Notes: generated by a model not told the origin, from the sequence alone. A stretch of DNA of 64,000 nucleotides from Bradyrhizobium sp. cir1 (GCF_014198245.1 NZ_JACIHE010000019.1:62001-126000), one strand, 5' to 3'; shown: positions 7,567-15,777, counted from the stretch's first letter. Program-made: numbers and translations.

Positions 7567-8364
7567 GTGCCGTTGCTGAAGAGAACGCCCGAGCGAGATA
7601 GATATAGCGCCGACAGCGCGACCGTGCAGGATAACTGCCCCCAAAACCGGTCGAAAAAAGTCCCTCAGAGGGTCCGGCAGTCCGCCCTCAAAGATCGCAA
7701 AATCCTCGAAAAAATAGCTGCTTTTCGCGTTCCGGCTCACATGCTGCACGAAGAGACTTCAGTTGCACATCAGACACCCTCTGATCTCTCTATCGACAGC
7801 TCTGTAACACCCTCTAACGACAACATACCCGTGTGGGCTCTTACCGGTGACGTGGTCAAAGCCGTGGCCGCGACGGCGGCCCTACAGATCGCAGCCAAGC
7901 CCGCCTATGCGTTCACCTTCAATTTGACTCAGAAGGCCCGGGACAAGGCCCTGACTCATCCACGCGGCTTCCTAGAGTCGCTGAAGAGGTCCTTTGACAA
8001 GCAGCTCGCCCGCGCCGGTGTCCGCCTCCATTACTGGTTCTGCATTGATCGCGATTGGGATGGTCGACTGCACATTCACGGGGCCTTCGGCGCGGTGACC
8101 GAGAACGAGGTCCTGAAAGAGATCATGCGCCGGGCCTGGGGCGTGTCACCGGATAAGGGCAGACAGTTCCAGATCAAGATCATCCCCTTACGCGATGACG
8201 GTTGGGCAACCTACGCAACGCGCAATCTGCGCAGGGTGTCCGGCACGATCGGCCCAGCCTTCACCATGACCCGGCCGCTGCAACAGGACGCGCAATGGAC
8301 CTACTGCGAGATACGTCGAATCATGCGAGGGAAGCGCAATGGGAATGGGAGTCATAGCGAATGA
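7567..8364 (+). CDS. Possible HUH-type replication/mobilisation-like protein
   Basis: Encodes 265 residues from a GTG at 7567 with a GGAGG ribosome site seven to eight bases upstream. The first 90 residues are polar and look disordered. The rest shows FTFNLT at about 116-121 (like motif 1 of rolling-circle initiators), DGRLHIHGAFG with His-Ile-His at about 169-171 (the HUH metal-binding motif), and YATRNL at about 216-221, where an initiator would carry its nicking Tyr. This order matches HUH endonucleases, but the match is by motif only. Why such a protein should sit between a tape measure and an integrase is unclear. It overlaps the next gene by 4 bp. Confidence 0.45.
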   Translation: MPLLKRTPERDRYSADSATVQDNCPQNRSKKVPQRVRQSALKDRKILEKIAAFRVPAHMLHEETSVAHQTPSDLSIDSSVTPSNDNIPVWALTGDVVKAVAATAALQIAAKPAYAFTFNLTQKARDKALTHPRGFLESLKRSFDKQLARAGVRLHYWFCIDRDWDGRLHIHGAFGAVTENEVLKEIMRRAWGVSPDKGRQFQIKIIPLRDDGWATYATRNLRRVSGTIGPAFTMTRPLQQDAQWTYCEIRRIMRGKRNGNGSHSE

Positions 8365-8891
8365 GATGGGTGTTTCTACTTGCCGGTTTGTTGCTTGGAT
8401 TTGTGGGCGGTGCCGGGACGATCATATACCTCCAAACGCGAACGGCCGGAGGGGCAGAGTCGGGTGAAATGGCGATCCACTTTGACCAGAAGATGTATTA
8501 CGATTCCGACGCGTTCGTTGTCGTCTCGGGGACCTTAACGGGTCCGGACATGGCCTACCCAAACAACACATACAACGTTTCCTGCTATCAGGAACTTAAG
8601 CAGTGCTGGTCCTCCAATGTCGAAGCAATTGGCGAAAGACAGATCGGAAGGTTAGGACCGCCATCCGAATTTGACATTCGGTCGTGGACCAAGAATGAAA
8701 TCGTCGCCGGATATGACTCGCCGTTTGGCTGCTACAAAACAACGATTACGATCTCGCGCACCTCTCAGGTCTTGCTTTGGGTGGAGGAACCGGTCAACCA
8801 GACAAAGCCCTTCTGCAAGGACGCAAAGAAAGTCATCAGGAAGATGACGATCGAGGACTCTCCCAGCTGGAAGAGGCTCCATCAACGTTGA
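8361..8891 (+). CDS. N-terminally membrane-anchored hypothetical protein
   Basis: Encodes 176 residues with an N-terminal MRWVFLLAGLLLGFVGGAG membrane anchor or signal segment and an exported remainder containing at least four Cys (VSCYQELKQCW, PFGCYKT, KPFCKD) that could form disulfides. No family is recognised. It is coupled by an ATGA overlap to the HUH-like gene and is more A/T-rich than the late genes. Being envelope-located and prophage-borne it could alter the cell surface, but that is speculation. Confidence 0.6.
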   Translation: MRWVFLLAGLLLGFVGGAGTIIYLQTRTAGGAESGEMAIHFDQKMYYDSDAFVVVSGTLTGPDMAYPNNTYNVSCYQELKQCWSSNVEAIGERQIGRLGPPSEFDIRSWTKNEIVAGYDSPFGCYKTTITISRTSQVLLWVEEPVNQTKPFCKDAKKVIRKMTIEDSPSWKRLHQR

Positions 8892-9067
8892 GGTCACGGG
8901 TAAGCGTTCGCTTACACGCAAATTTATTTTCGGTTGCGGCATCAATTCGGCCAGAGTCAGCAACGACTTACATGGCTGAATGGTGCTCTTGTCCGCGAGT
9001 CTCAAATCACGCATCTCGATTCCCGTGCATCACCATTTTGGTTGATGATCATTTCACGGGGTAATTG

Positions 9068-9298
9068 ATGACGACCTTTTCTTCGGAGTTCTCTTTCGCG
9101 TTGAAGCGCCAGCACCTCGCGGGGCGCCTGCTTTTAACCGTGCGGGAATTCGCCCGGGACCACGGCCTCCAGGATCTCGATGAGGCCGCACTGCGCCAGA
9201 TGGCCGTCAAGGTCGACGACGTTGCCGGCGAGCTGCTGATGTTCGGCTGCGACCATTGGCCGGAATCGGCTCGCGGGGAGGACAAAGCGGCTGCCTAA
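9068..9298 (+). CDS. Small hypothetical phage protein
   Basis: Encodes 76 residues from the ATG at 9068; a TTG at 9065 is an alternative. It is acidic and helical, with LKRQHLAGRLLLTVREFARDH, then LDEAALRQMAVKVDDVAGELLM. No recognised domain. The 176 bases upstream (8892-9067) show no gene. Confidence 0.5.
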   Translation: MTTFSSEFSFALKRQHLAGRLLLTVREFARDHGLQDLDEAALRQMAVKVDDVAGELLMFGCDHWPESARGEDKAAA

Positions 9299-9340
9299 AA
9301 TTTGAGCGGTATCGCGAAGGTTCGATCGCTATAGCTTCAG

Positions 9341-9411
9341 TGAACGGACCTCGCAGTCGGGCCGTTCACTCCTCCATGTCGTTTCCAGCTCGGTGCACCA
9401 CACCGAGCTGG
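9341..9411. ncRNA. Paired hairpins between small phage genes
   Basis: Two stems lie in the gap between small genes: TGAACGG (9341-9347) with CCGTTCA (9362-9368), and a perfect 11-bp stem CCAGCTCGGTG (9385-9395) with CACCGAGCTGG (9401-9411) followed by TTTC. This may be a small structured RNA, a processed leader for the two tiny genes downstream, or a weak terminator. No promoter was identified with confidence. Confidence 0.35.
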
Positions 9412-9454
9412 TTTCGTCTGAGGGGACCCTTCCGACTGATGACAGGAGAAGTGA

Positions 9455-9610
9455 ATGAACACCCGCGAATACGCAGAAGCGGAGGAAGCCGCCGACCAGC
9501 GCGCACGCAACAGGAAGCGCGCATGGATCGCAGCCAAACGCGGCGCCGCCCAGATCATTAAGGAAGCGCTCGCGGTCGCCGCGCAAGAGAAGGAGACGAG
9601 GCATGGGTAA
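9455..9610 (+). CDS. Tiny basic hypothetical protein (51 aa)
   Basis: ATG at 9455 follows an AGGAGA ribosome site at 9444-9449; TAA at 9608-9610. The product is highly charged and helical (REYAEAEEAADQRARNRKRA, ending in KETRHG). It overlaps the next small gene by 8 bp, supporting coupled translation. Function unknown. Confidence 0.5.
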   Translation: MNTREYAEAEEAADQRARNRKRAWIAAKRGAAQIIKEALAVAAQEKETRHG

Positions 9611-9782
9611 GGCTGTTTCCTTCACATACGACGAAGATCGCCGCACCGGCACCTACGAAGTTCGGTCGGGCATGGTGCGCGTCACCACGGAATTCGGGAC
9701 CAAGACGACCCAAGTCGGCGGATCACCCCCATTGGTTATTGCCCGGATGTTGGCCCATGAGCTGATGCAACAGGCCAAGTAG
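9603..9782 (+). CDS. Tiny hypothetical protein (59 aa)
   Basis: ATG at 9603, preceded by GAGAAGGAGA within the upstream gene; TAG at 9780-9782. The product begins MGKAVSFTYDEDRRTGTYEV and ends LAHELMQQAK. The N-terminal half looks like short beta strands and the C-terminus like a helix. No family is recognised. It is immediately followed by a strong intrinsic terminator, so it closes the small-gene transcription unit. Confidence 0.5.
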   Translation: MGKAVSFTYDEDRRTGTYEVRSGMVRVTTEFGTKTTQVGGSPPLVIARMLAHELMQQAK

Positions 9783-9791
9783 ATCAGAAGG

Positions 9792-9814
9792 GCGCGGGCA
9801 ACCGCGCTTTTTTT
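9792..9814 (+). terminator. Intrinsic terminator
   Basis: A perfect GC-rich 6-bp stem (GCGCGG / CCGCGC) with a GCAA tetraloop is followed directly by seven T. It ends the small-gene operon and insulates the downstream NACHT gene, which must therefore use its own promoter within 9815-9898. Confidence 0.85.
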
Positions 9815-9898
9815 GTTGCCGCTAACAGTTGAATTCGCGAGACTACCCAACCGAATCGCTTTTAGATTGCCTCGCTTTTCAATTTTTCAAGAGCCACA

Positions 9899-11749
9899 AT
9901 GACACCGGATATCGACTTTGCCAAAATGGCAGCCACCGTGATTGAGGGGCAAATCAAAAATGCTCTTTCAGCAGTCTCGGCAGGCCTACGAGGAGGCGTC
10001 ACCAAAATACTTTCGTTCATTTCGAAAGATCTTACAAAATACACGGAAGCAAAAATCAAGAGATGCTCGCATGTTCGAACGCCAATTATAAACCGCGACC
10101 ATCCTACCTACATTTACGACATCTATGTTCAGACGCGCCTACGCGTGCGCGGCTCCGTCATGTCGGACGAGACGTTCGTCGAGAGCTTGGCGAAAAATGC
10201 GAGTATAGTAGTCGCAGGCAATGCAGGCAGCGGCAAATCGATGTTCATGCGGCATCTGTTCCTCGCGCTTTGTAATGCCAATCGTTCTCAAATACCGCTC
10301 TTCTTCGAGCTCCGCGACATAAATGCCTCAGAGAAAAAAGACGTCAAAGAATTTCTCTACTATAACCTGATTGGTTCGAATGCGACGATCACCGAAGCGC
10401 AGTTTCTCGAGAGCCTAAAGGCCGGCGTCTTTTCGCTCGTTCTTGATGGCTTCGACGAAATCAACCACAATGATCGTAAATCGGTCGAAACCCAAATCAT
10501 CAAGCTGCGAGAGCAGTGTCCGGAGCTGCAAATCATCCTGTCCAGCCGGCCCGACCCCGATCGTCGTGTCGAAAGTTGGGAGGCATTCAGCACCATTTAT
10601 GTTGAGCCGATGGAGGAAGCGCAAGCAACCGAACTAATCGAGAAACTCGACTACGACGCCAAGATCAAAGAGAAGTTTCTAAAAGAGACTCGATCCCGAC
10701 TTTTTCAAACTCACAGGACTTTTTTATCGAACCCTCTCCTCTGCATCATGATGCTCGTCACCTTTGAGCAAACTGGTCACATTCCGACGAAGCGTCACGT
10801 GTTTTATGAAAAAGCGTTTGATGCACTATTTTCGATACACGACACACAAAAGGAAGGTGTTTACAAACGGAAAACATACTCCAATCTGTCGGTCGACGAG
10901 TTTCGAAATTGCATGTCGGCCTTCTGCATGGTCACATACCTGCAAGAGCGATTTTCTTTTACACGAACTGAATTCCGTGAGGCGTTAGGTAAGGCGCTTG
11001 AACTAGAGCGCCTCGAAATTGATATCGACGATCTCACTAGCGATATGATTGAGTCTACATGCTTGATTCAAATCGAAGGGACAGACTTTTCATTCACGCA
11101 CCGTTCGTTTCAGGAATACTTTGCTGCGGTTTTTATATGTCGTAGCCCGACTATTGGCCCGCAAGCGTTGCTCGATGCTGTTGCAATCCGCTCGAATACA
11201 GATGATGTAATCAGAATGGCATTCGCCATCAATCGCAGCTTAGTTGAGCGAGAGTGGATAGTTCCGACGCTTGAACAGATGCTACGATCGAGAGAAGCAG
11301 GATCTGTTCGTGAGCAGCCCTTCGACTTCTTACGCAACCACATTGGTGGCCTGAGCATACGTGTCCCGGCGAATGGCAAGCCTTCACTTCAGTTTTTTTG
11401 GATCACCAAGAGCGTAGCCCTGCTCACCATAGGGAACCTCTACTCAGAGGCATTTGTCGGAATCGATCTCGCGACGACTCGCTTTGGCCGAAGCGCGCAG
11501 GAAGAGGCCAATTCCTATTACGTCCAGTTGGTGCGGAGATCAGACGACCGGGTCACCCGTCGCGTGCGTTCTGATGGCAGGATGATCGAACTCGATGAAA
11601 GAGATGCCGAGTTGCTAAAGAGGGTGAAGGCATTCGATGCCGTAGTCCAATTCGTCGATGCGGCGAGAGATGTAGTCGTTTCGTGCAAGCAAGCTGCTGA
11701 AAAGCAGGGTAACATTCTGGACCGGCTAACCAACAAACTGACAAGGTAA
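9899..11749 (+). CDS. NACHT-family STAND NTPase, probable anti-phage defence protein
   Basis: Encodes 616 residues. After an N-terminal helical region of about 95 residues with the linker HPTYIYDIYV comes the NTPase core: Walker A GNAGSGKS (107-114), Walker B LVLDGFDE (180-187, with the extra acidic residue typical of NACHT), the LSSRPD sensor (214-219), SNPLL (277-281), and the winged-helix end FTHRSFQEYFAA (399-410). About 200 C-terminal residues follow with no recognised repeats and would be the sensor. No nuclease or other obvious effector domain is visible at the N-terminus. NACHT proteins of this size are known in bacteria as single-gene phage defence. The gene is clearly A/T-richer than the flanking phage and host genes, stands alone after a terminator, and overlaps the integrase 3' end by 24 bp. 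The defence role is inferred from family and location. Confidence 0.85.
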   Translation: MTPDIDFAKMAATVIEGQIKNALSAVSAGLRGGVTKILSFISKDLTKYTEAKIKRCSHVRTPIINRDHPTYIYDIYVQTRLRVRGSVMSDETFVESLAKNASIVVAGNAGSGKSMFMRHLFLALCNANRSQIPLFFELRDINASEKKDVKEFLYYNLIGSNATITEAQFLESLKAGVFSLVLDGFDEINHNDRKSVETQIIKLREQCPELQIILSSRPDPDRRVESWEAFSTIYVEPMEEAQATELIEKLDYDAKIKEKFLKETRSRLFQTHRTFLSNPLLCIMMLVTFEQTGHIPTKRHVFYEKAFDALFSIHDTQKEGVYKRKTYSNLSVDEFRNCMSAFCMVTYLQERFSFTRTEFREALGKALELERLEIDIDDLTSDMIESTCLIQIEGTDFSFTHRSFQEYFAAVFICRSPTIGPQALLDAVAIRSNTDDVIRMAFAINRSLVEREWIVPTLEQMLRSREAGSVREQPFDFLRNHIGGLSIRVPANGKPSLQFFWITKSVALLTIGNLYSEAFVGIDLATTRFGRSAQEEANSYYVQLVRRSDDRVTRRVRSDGRMIELDERDAELLKRVKAFDAVVQFVDAARDVVVSCKQAAEKQGNILDRLTNKLTR

Positions 11750-13528
11750 CGCTTCAGCGTAACCGATCGCCTCAATCATCGTTGCGCGGTCGCGAAGTGG
11801 GCCTTCCGGCAGCACGCCATATCGGCCGGTGGTGCTGGCCTTGGTATGGCCTAGCAACACGCCGTGTTGTTCGTCCAAAAAGCCGGCCGCGCGGAAGGCG
11901 TCAGCAACGTTGTGGCGGAACGAATGGAAGTTAACACGTCTGTCCACCTTCACACCGACGGCCTTGAAGTAGGCATTGAAGAATTTCGAGGCCCCGCCGA
12001 AGTAGCCGCGCTTGTCGCGTTCCGCCTCTGGAAACAATCGCTGCTCGCCACGGGCTACCATGCCGGCATGATAATCGATGAAGCCCAGCTCGATCAGCCT
12101 GGAATGCACCGGCACCACGCGCATTGAGCCGCCTGTCTTGGTGGATTTGGCGGAGCCGTCCTCGTCCCCGACCTCGGTGATATGGAAAATCCACACTCCA
12201 TGAAGCTGCCGCACATCGGCCGTCAGCAGCTGGCACAGCTCGCCTAGTCGCGCACCAGAGTAGATTGCAATCAAGGGTATCCAGTAGCGCCAATCCCTGA
12301 CCGCAACGTTGCCCGGCTTGTGCTCAGCATCGTCGCCAAGGCATGAACCGAACAGCGGCGAATTGAAGATCGCCTTGAGCTGATCGCCGGTGAACGGGAA
12401 ACGATTCTTCCGCCGCTTGTCGATCGACAGATACATTCCGCTCATCACGTCGTCGTCGATATACTCGTTTTGCAGCAGCCATCGCGCGAAGCTGCCGAGC
12501 GCTGCTAGATATTTGTTGATCGACTTCTGGCTGATCGTCGGCTTTTTGACCGTCTCGTTAGCTTCAATCACCTTGCGGAACGACATGCCCTCGAATGCCT
12601 TGCTGTCGGCCGCTTTCACCGGCCATCGTGCCAGCTCTTGCTTCCAGTTGCGAACCGCTTTGCGCGTGATCACCGAGACGTGCGACACCTCACCGACGAA
12701 CTCGGCAAAGAGCTTCACAATCTTGCGGTTCTGATCCCAGGTGTCAGGCCGCGCGTCCCCAATCCGCTCAGCTTTGAATTTGTCGTAAAGCTCCATCAGG
12801 GTTTCCCCCGGCGCGGCAACCCGTTTGCCCAGTGTGAGATCGGCCGGCACGACGATCGGGTCAGAGGGGGCACCGGTCCAGTTGCCGGCATCGCGTTCGG
12901 CCGCGCGCTCCAGGACCTGGACCTGTGCTCGCTGCAATCGCTGGCAAAGGTCGCGATATGCCGGCGAGCCCTTAACGATCAGAAGCCGCTCGCTCTGGAT
13001 CACCTCATCGGCCTTCCATTCGATCAGGGCCGTCTCGCCGGCTGCCAGATGCTTCCTGAGGTGGGCAAGCTGGATGGTGCGGCGCTCGCGATCCATCTTC
13101 GCGGCGTCCCTCATGACGATCAGGTCAATAGTCGCGTTGAGCTGCACCAACGGGTCGCTGGACCAGGGCACGTGGCCCGCCTCGATATCGGCTGCGAGAT
13201 TGTCGGTTGCCCCACGCAACGCCACGTCTGTTGGCAGCGCCGCGCGTGCCTGGGCGTCGCGGTTCAGCTCGGTCTCATAGTGCGACCACACCGAGGCCTG
13301 GAGATCGGCGGGGGACGGCTCCCGGCGCTGCTCTAGGTCAGCGAACCGCGCACGGAACGATGCGATGACAGGCGCCGCTCGATCACGCGCTTGCCTGGGA
13401 TCGCTGGTCTTGAGGGACTGCCAAATCTCTTTGCGCTTGAGGACCGGCTGAAGCCTCAGGGGCACGCCAACGCGGACGTAGTAGGACGTGCGACCTGGAC
13501 GTTTTTGGATGTTCGTGGCGATCGACAT
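11726..13528 (-). CDS. int: Tyrosine recombinase (prophage integrase)
   Basis: Encodes 600 residues from the ATG at 13528, preceded on its strand by GAGG. The frame is open about 290 bp further upstream, but without a plausible start signal. The N-terminus (RPGRTSYYVRVGVPLRL) is the DUF6538-type module common in alphaproteobacterial integrases. A core-binding SAM-like domain lies at about 245-355. The catalytic residues are visible as R427 (GARLGE), K464 region (STKTGG), H535/R538 (HSFRHN), H561 (LLGHTKAS) and Y570 (TGRYG). It catalyses site-specific integration and excision. It converges on, and slightly overlaps, the NACHT gene. Confidence 0.93.
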   Translation of the reverse strand: MSIATNIQKRPGRTSYYVRVGVPLRLQPVLKRKEIWQSLKTSDPRQARDRAAPVIASFRARFADLEQRREPSPADLQASVWSHYETELNRDAQARAALPTDVALRGATDNLAADIEAGHVPWSSDPLVQLNATIDLIVMRDAAKMDRERRTIQLAHLRKHLAAGETALIEWKADEVIQSERLLIVKGSPAYRDLCQRLQRAQVQVLERAAERDAGNWTGAPSDPIVVPADLTLGKRVAAPGETLMELYDKFKAERIGDARPDTWDQNRKIVKLFAEFVGEVSHVSVITRKAVRNWKQELARWPVKAADSKAFEGMSFRKVIEANETVKKPTISQKSINKYLAALGSFARWLLQNEYIDDDVMSGMYLSIDKRRKNRFPFTGDQLKAIFNSPLFGSCLGDDAEHKPGNVAVRDWRYWIPLIAIYSGARLGELCQLLTADVRQLHGVWIFHITEVGDEDGSAKSTKTGGSMRVVPVHSRLIELGFIDYHAGMVARGEQRLFPEAERDKRGYFGGASKFFNAYFKAVGVKVDRRVNFHSFRHNVADAFRAAGFLDEQHGVLLGHTKASTTGRYGVLPEGPLRDRATMIEAIGYAEALPCQFVG

Positions 13529-13531
13529 TCG

Positions 13532-13571
13532 AGTCCTCGTAAACCGTGACTCGTAACCACTACTCGTAACC
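13532..13571. repeat. Short direct repeats upstream of integrase
   Basis: ACTCGTAACC occurs at 13549-13558 and 13562-13571 (13-bp period), with a degenerate third copy CCTCGTAAACC at 13534-13544. Immediately upstream of an integrase, such iterated decamers may be recombinase arm-type sites or an autoregulatory operator. The rest of 13572-13802 holds no gene; a GCTGGGG...CCCCAGC inverted repeat lies at 13627-13658. Confidence 0.5.
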
Positions 13572-13802
13572 GCTCGGTGTGAAAAGCTGTTTTGAATCAT
13601 GCCTTTGTTGAAATCATTGAAATTTTGCTGGGGGTCCTCAGGGTCCAGGTTCCCCAGCCAGTTCCGGGCTTTCCCAGATCCTGATTTCGTCAGCTCCGGC
13701 GCCGTACCATTCTGGGAAACCGCCGTGTCGCATGGTTGCTCGCGACGGATTGCCTCAGTGGAAATGGCGTCTTCGACGTCGGCCCGCCGCGCGCCCCGTC
13801 GT

Positions 13803-13826
13803 CCTTGGGAGACAGACAACCCAAGG
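13803..13826 (+). promoter_or_regulatory. Hairpin overlapping a ribosome binding site
   Basis: CCTTGGG (13803-13809) pairs with CCCAAGG (13820-13826), and the downstream arm covers part of the AAGGAG ribosome site (13824-13829) for the gene starting at 13836. Folding could limit its translation. Confidence 0.4.
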
Positions 13827-13835
13827 AGATCAGGA

Positions 13836-14198
13836 ATGCCCTATGTCGATGGTTTCGTGCTGGCTGTCCCGGCGGACAAGATCGAGGCCTACAAGGCCCT
13901 GGCGCGAACGGCCTGCGCGGTCTGGATGGAGCATGGCGCGCTCGACTATGTCGAGTGCATCGGCGATGACGTCCCCTATGGCGAGCTGACGTCGTTTCCG
14001 CGTGCGGTGATGGCGAAGGAAGGTGAGGTCGTCGTGTTCTCCTGGATCGTCTATCGCGATCGAGAGACGCGCGACGCCGTCAACAAGAAGGTGATGGCGG
14101 ACCCGCGGCTCAAGTGCGGCGACATGCCGTTCGACGGCAAGCGCATGATCTATGGCGGCTTCACGACGCTGCTGCGGGCGAGCGACGTAATGAGTTGA
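13836..14198 (+). CDS. DUF1428 family protein
   Basis: Encodes 120 residues from the ATG at 13836 with AAGGAG seven bases upstream. MPYVDGFVLAVP at the start, HGALDYVECIGDDVPYGE in the middle and FDGKRMIYGGF near the end define the DUF1428 (YbaA-like) family, small cytoplasmic proteins with a ferredoxin-like dimeric fold and no established reaction. It is the first clearly chromosomal gene after the prophage. Confidence 0.85.
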   Translation: MPYVDGFVLAVPADKIEAYKALARTACAVWMEHGALDYVECIGDDVPYGELTSFPRAVMAKEGEVVVFSWIVYRDRETRDAVNKKVMADPRLKCGDMPFDGKRMIYGGFTTLLRASDVMS

Positions 14199-14218
14199 GC
14201 GAAGTGGAGCCGGAAGAC

Positions 14219-14299
14219 CCGTAGCCCGGATGAGCGAAGCGACATCCGGTGATGCGGCCGCTGTTGTCCCAGGTGTCGCTTCGCTCACCCGGGCTACAC
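14219..14299. repeat. Intergenic palindromic repeat (GTAGCCCGG family)
   Basis: The arms are GTAGCCCGGATGAGCGAAGC (14221-14240) and its near-complement ending GGGCTAC (14291-14297). These form a long imperfect hairpin of a type repeated across Bradyrhizobium-like genomes. The rest of the gap 14199-14523 shows no gene. Confidence 0.7.
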
Positions 14300-14523
14300 G
14301 TTCTTGTACCGGCGGTCCTCGTCGGAGTTGTCACGCTCACGCAAAGCGACTTCAGATTGAATGCGCAATGCCTTATGCAGCATCGTCGCAGGCCGTTTCA
14401 CCTTGCCGGTCGCCGGTCGGCACACCATCCTCCCGCAGCCAGGCATAATCAAACGGAGGCAGGCGTTTCGCCCAAGCTCTCCAGAAAACTTGGTTGGGGA
14501 AACCCTTTGGGAGGTCTGATTTC

Positions 14524-15777
14524 ATGACATTGAAGCAGGTCACGGGGCTGCTTTGCGCGGCCGCGATGTCGCTTGCGCTCGTCTCGGGCGCAAAGGCGCA
14601 GGACAAGGTCGTCAAGATCGGCGCGATCCTGCCGATGTCCGGCGGCACGGCCTCGATCGGCGCGCACGCCAAGGCGGCGCTCGAGGTCGCCATGGACATC
14701 ATCAACAACGCGCATCCGGAGCTCGGCAGTCTTCCGCTGGCGAAGAATGCCGGCCTTGCCGGCCTCGGCGGCGCCAAGGTCGAGGTGGTGTTCGCCGACA
14801 ACCAGGGCAGCCCGGCGACAGGGCAGAACCAGGCGCTGCGCCTGATCACCGAAGAGAAGGTCGCCGCCATCCTCGGCGCCTATCAGTCCGGCATCACGCT
14901 GACCTCGAGCGCGATTGCCGAGAAATACGGCATCCCGTTCCTCACGCCGGAATCGATTGCCGCCAATCTCACCGAGCGCGGCTTCAAATGGTTCTTCCGC
15001 ACCACGCCGATCGCGCCGGACTTCGTCCGCATCTATGACGAATTCCTCACCGACATGAAGGCAGCCGGCGCCAAGACAGACAGCATCGCGCTGGTCCATG
15101 ACAACACCGAGTACGGCACATCGGTCGCCAACACGATCGCCTCCGGATTCAAGGAGAAGGGGCGCGGCGGCGTCATCGACATCGCCTATGCCGTCAACGC
15201 CACCGACGTGCAGGCCCAGGTGCTTCAGCTCAAGGAGAAGAAGCCCGACGTCGTGCTGATGATCAGCTACACCTCGGACGCGATCCTGTTCGCCAAGACG
15301 ATGCAGTCGCTCGACTACAAGCCGCCGCTGCTGCTCGCGGACGACGCCGGCTATTCCGATCCGTCCTTCATGAAGGCGGTCGGCAAGCTCTCACAAGGCG
15401 TCTTCAACCGCTCGTCCTGGGCGGTGGGTCCGTCCGGATCGCCGTCTGCCATCATCGCCGACATGTACAAGAAGAAGAGCGGCGAGGAGATGGACGACAC
15501 CGTCGGCCGCCAGATGCAGGGCTTCTTCGTGCTGGTCGACGCCATCGACCGCGCCGGCTCGACCGATCCGGCCAAGATCCAGGCCGCGCTGAAGGCGACC
15601 GACCTCAAGCCCGAGCAGCTCATCCTGGGCTACAAAGGTGTGAAGTTCGACGACAAGGGCCAGAACATCCTGGCCTCGGCCTATATCATCCAGCTTCAGG
15701 ACGGCGAAAACTACGTCTCGGTGTGGCCCAAGGCCAATGCCCAGAAGTCGCCGATGCTGCCCTACAAGGGCTGGTGA
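14524..15777 (+). CDS. ABC transporter substrate-binding protein, branched-chain amino acid type
   Basis: Encodes 417 residues from the ATG at 14524, with GGGAGG ahead; an upstream in-frame ATG is less likely because the signal peptide (LLCAAAMSLALVSGAKAQ) begins here. The mature part opens with VVKIGAILPMSGGTASIG and contains LAEKYGIPFLTPES-like and IALVHDNTEYGTS segments of the periplasmic Peripla_BP_6 (LivJ/LivK) family. It should capture amino acids, amides or related solutes for a Liv-type importer. No permease genes are adjacent; only a broken ATPase fragment follows, so it is an orphan or works with distant components. Confidence 0.88.
   Translation: MTLKQVTGLLCAAAMSLALVSGAKAQDKVVKIGAILPMSGGTASIGAHAKAALEVAMDIINNAHPELGSLPLAKNAGLAGLGGAKVEVVFADNQGSPATGQNQALRLITEEKVAAILGAYQSGITLTSSAIAEKYGIPFLTPESIAANLTERGFKWFFRTTPIAPDFVRIYDEFLTDMKAAGAKTDSIALVHDNTEYGTSVANTIASGFKEKGRGGVIDIAYAVNATDVQAQVLQLKEKKPDVVLMISYTSDAILFAKTMQSLDYKPPLLLADDAGYSDPSFMKAVGKLSQGVFNRSSWAVGPSGSPSAIIADMYKKKSGEEMDDTVGRQMQGFFVLVDAIDRAGSTDPAKIQAALKATDLKPEQLILGYKGVKFDDKGQNILASAYIIQLQDGENYVSVWPKANAQKSPMLPYKGW

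Larger units (their letters stand above)
1..13700. mobile_element. Integrated siphovirus-type prophage, integrase-proximal part
   Basis: From the left edge to just beyond the integrase nearly every gene is phage-like: HNH nuclease, connector, head closure, terminase small and large subunits, neck protein, tail assembly chaperone, tape measure, and a tyrosine integrase at the right end. Housekeeping genes begin at 13836. The left end is outside the window. The right border is placed between the integrase start (13528) and the ribosome binding site of the next gene (about 13823). No attachment core could be identified because only one end is visible. Portal, protease, major capsid, tail tube, tail tip, lysis and repressor genes were not found here, so the element is either mosaic with those genes further left, or defective. 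Confidence 0.9.

Noticed and set aside
5278..7749. 823-codon minus-strand frame over the tape measure gene
   Set aside because: GC-rich antisense shadow; low-complexity Arg/Leu/Gly/His composition, and the plus strand encodes a recognisable tape measure protein.
13572..13835. Possible tRNA or attachment site at the prophage right border
   Set aside because: GCTGGGG...CCCCAGC and GGTTCC-like fragments do not fit a cloverleaf with T-loop and acceptor end; no duplicate core can be tested because the other end is absent.
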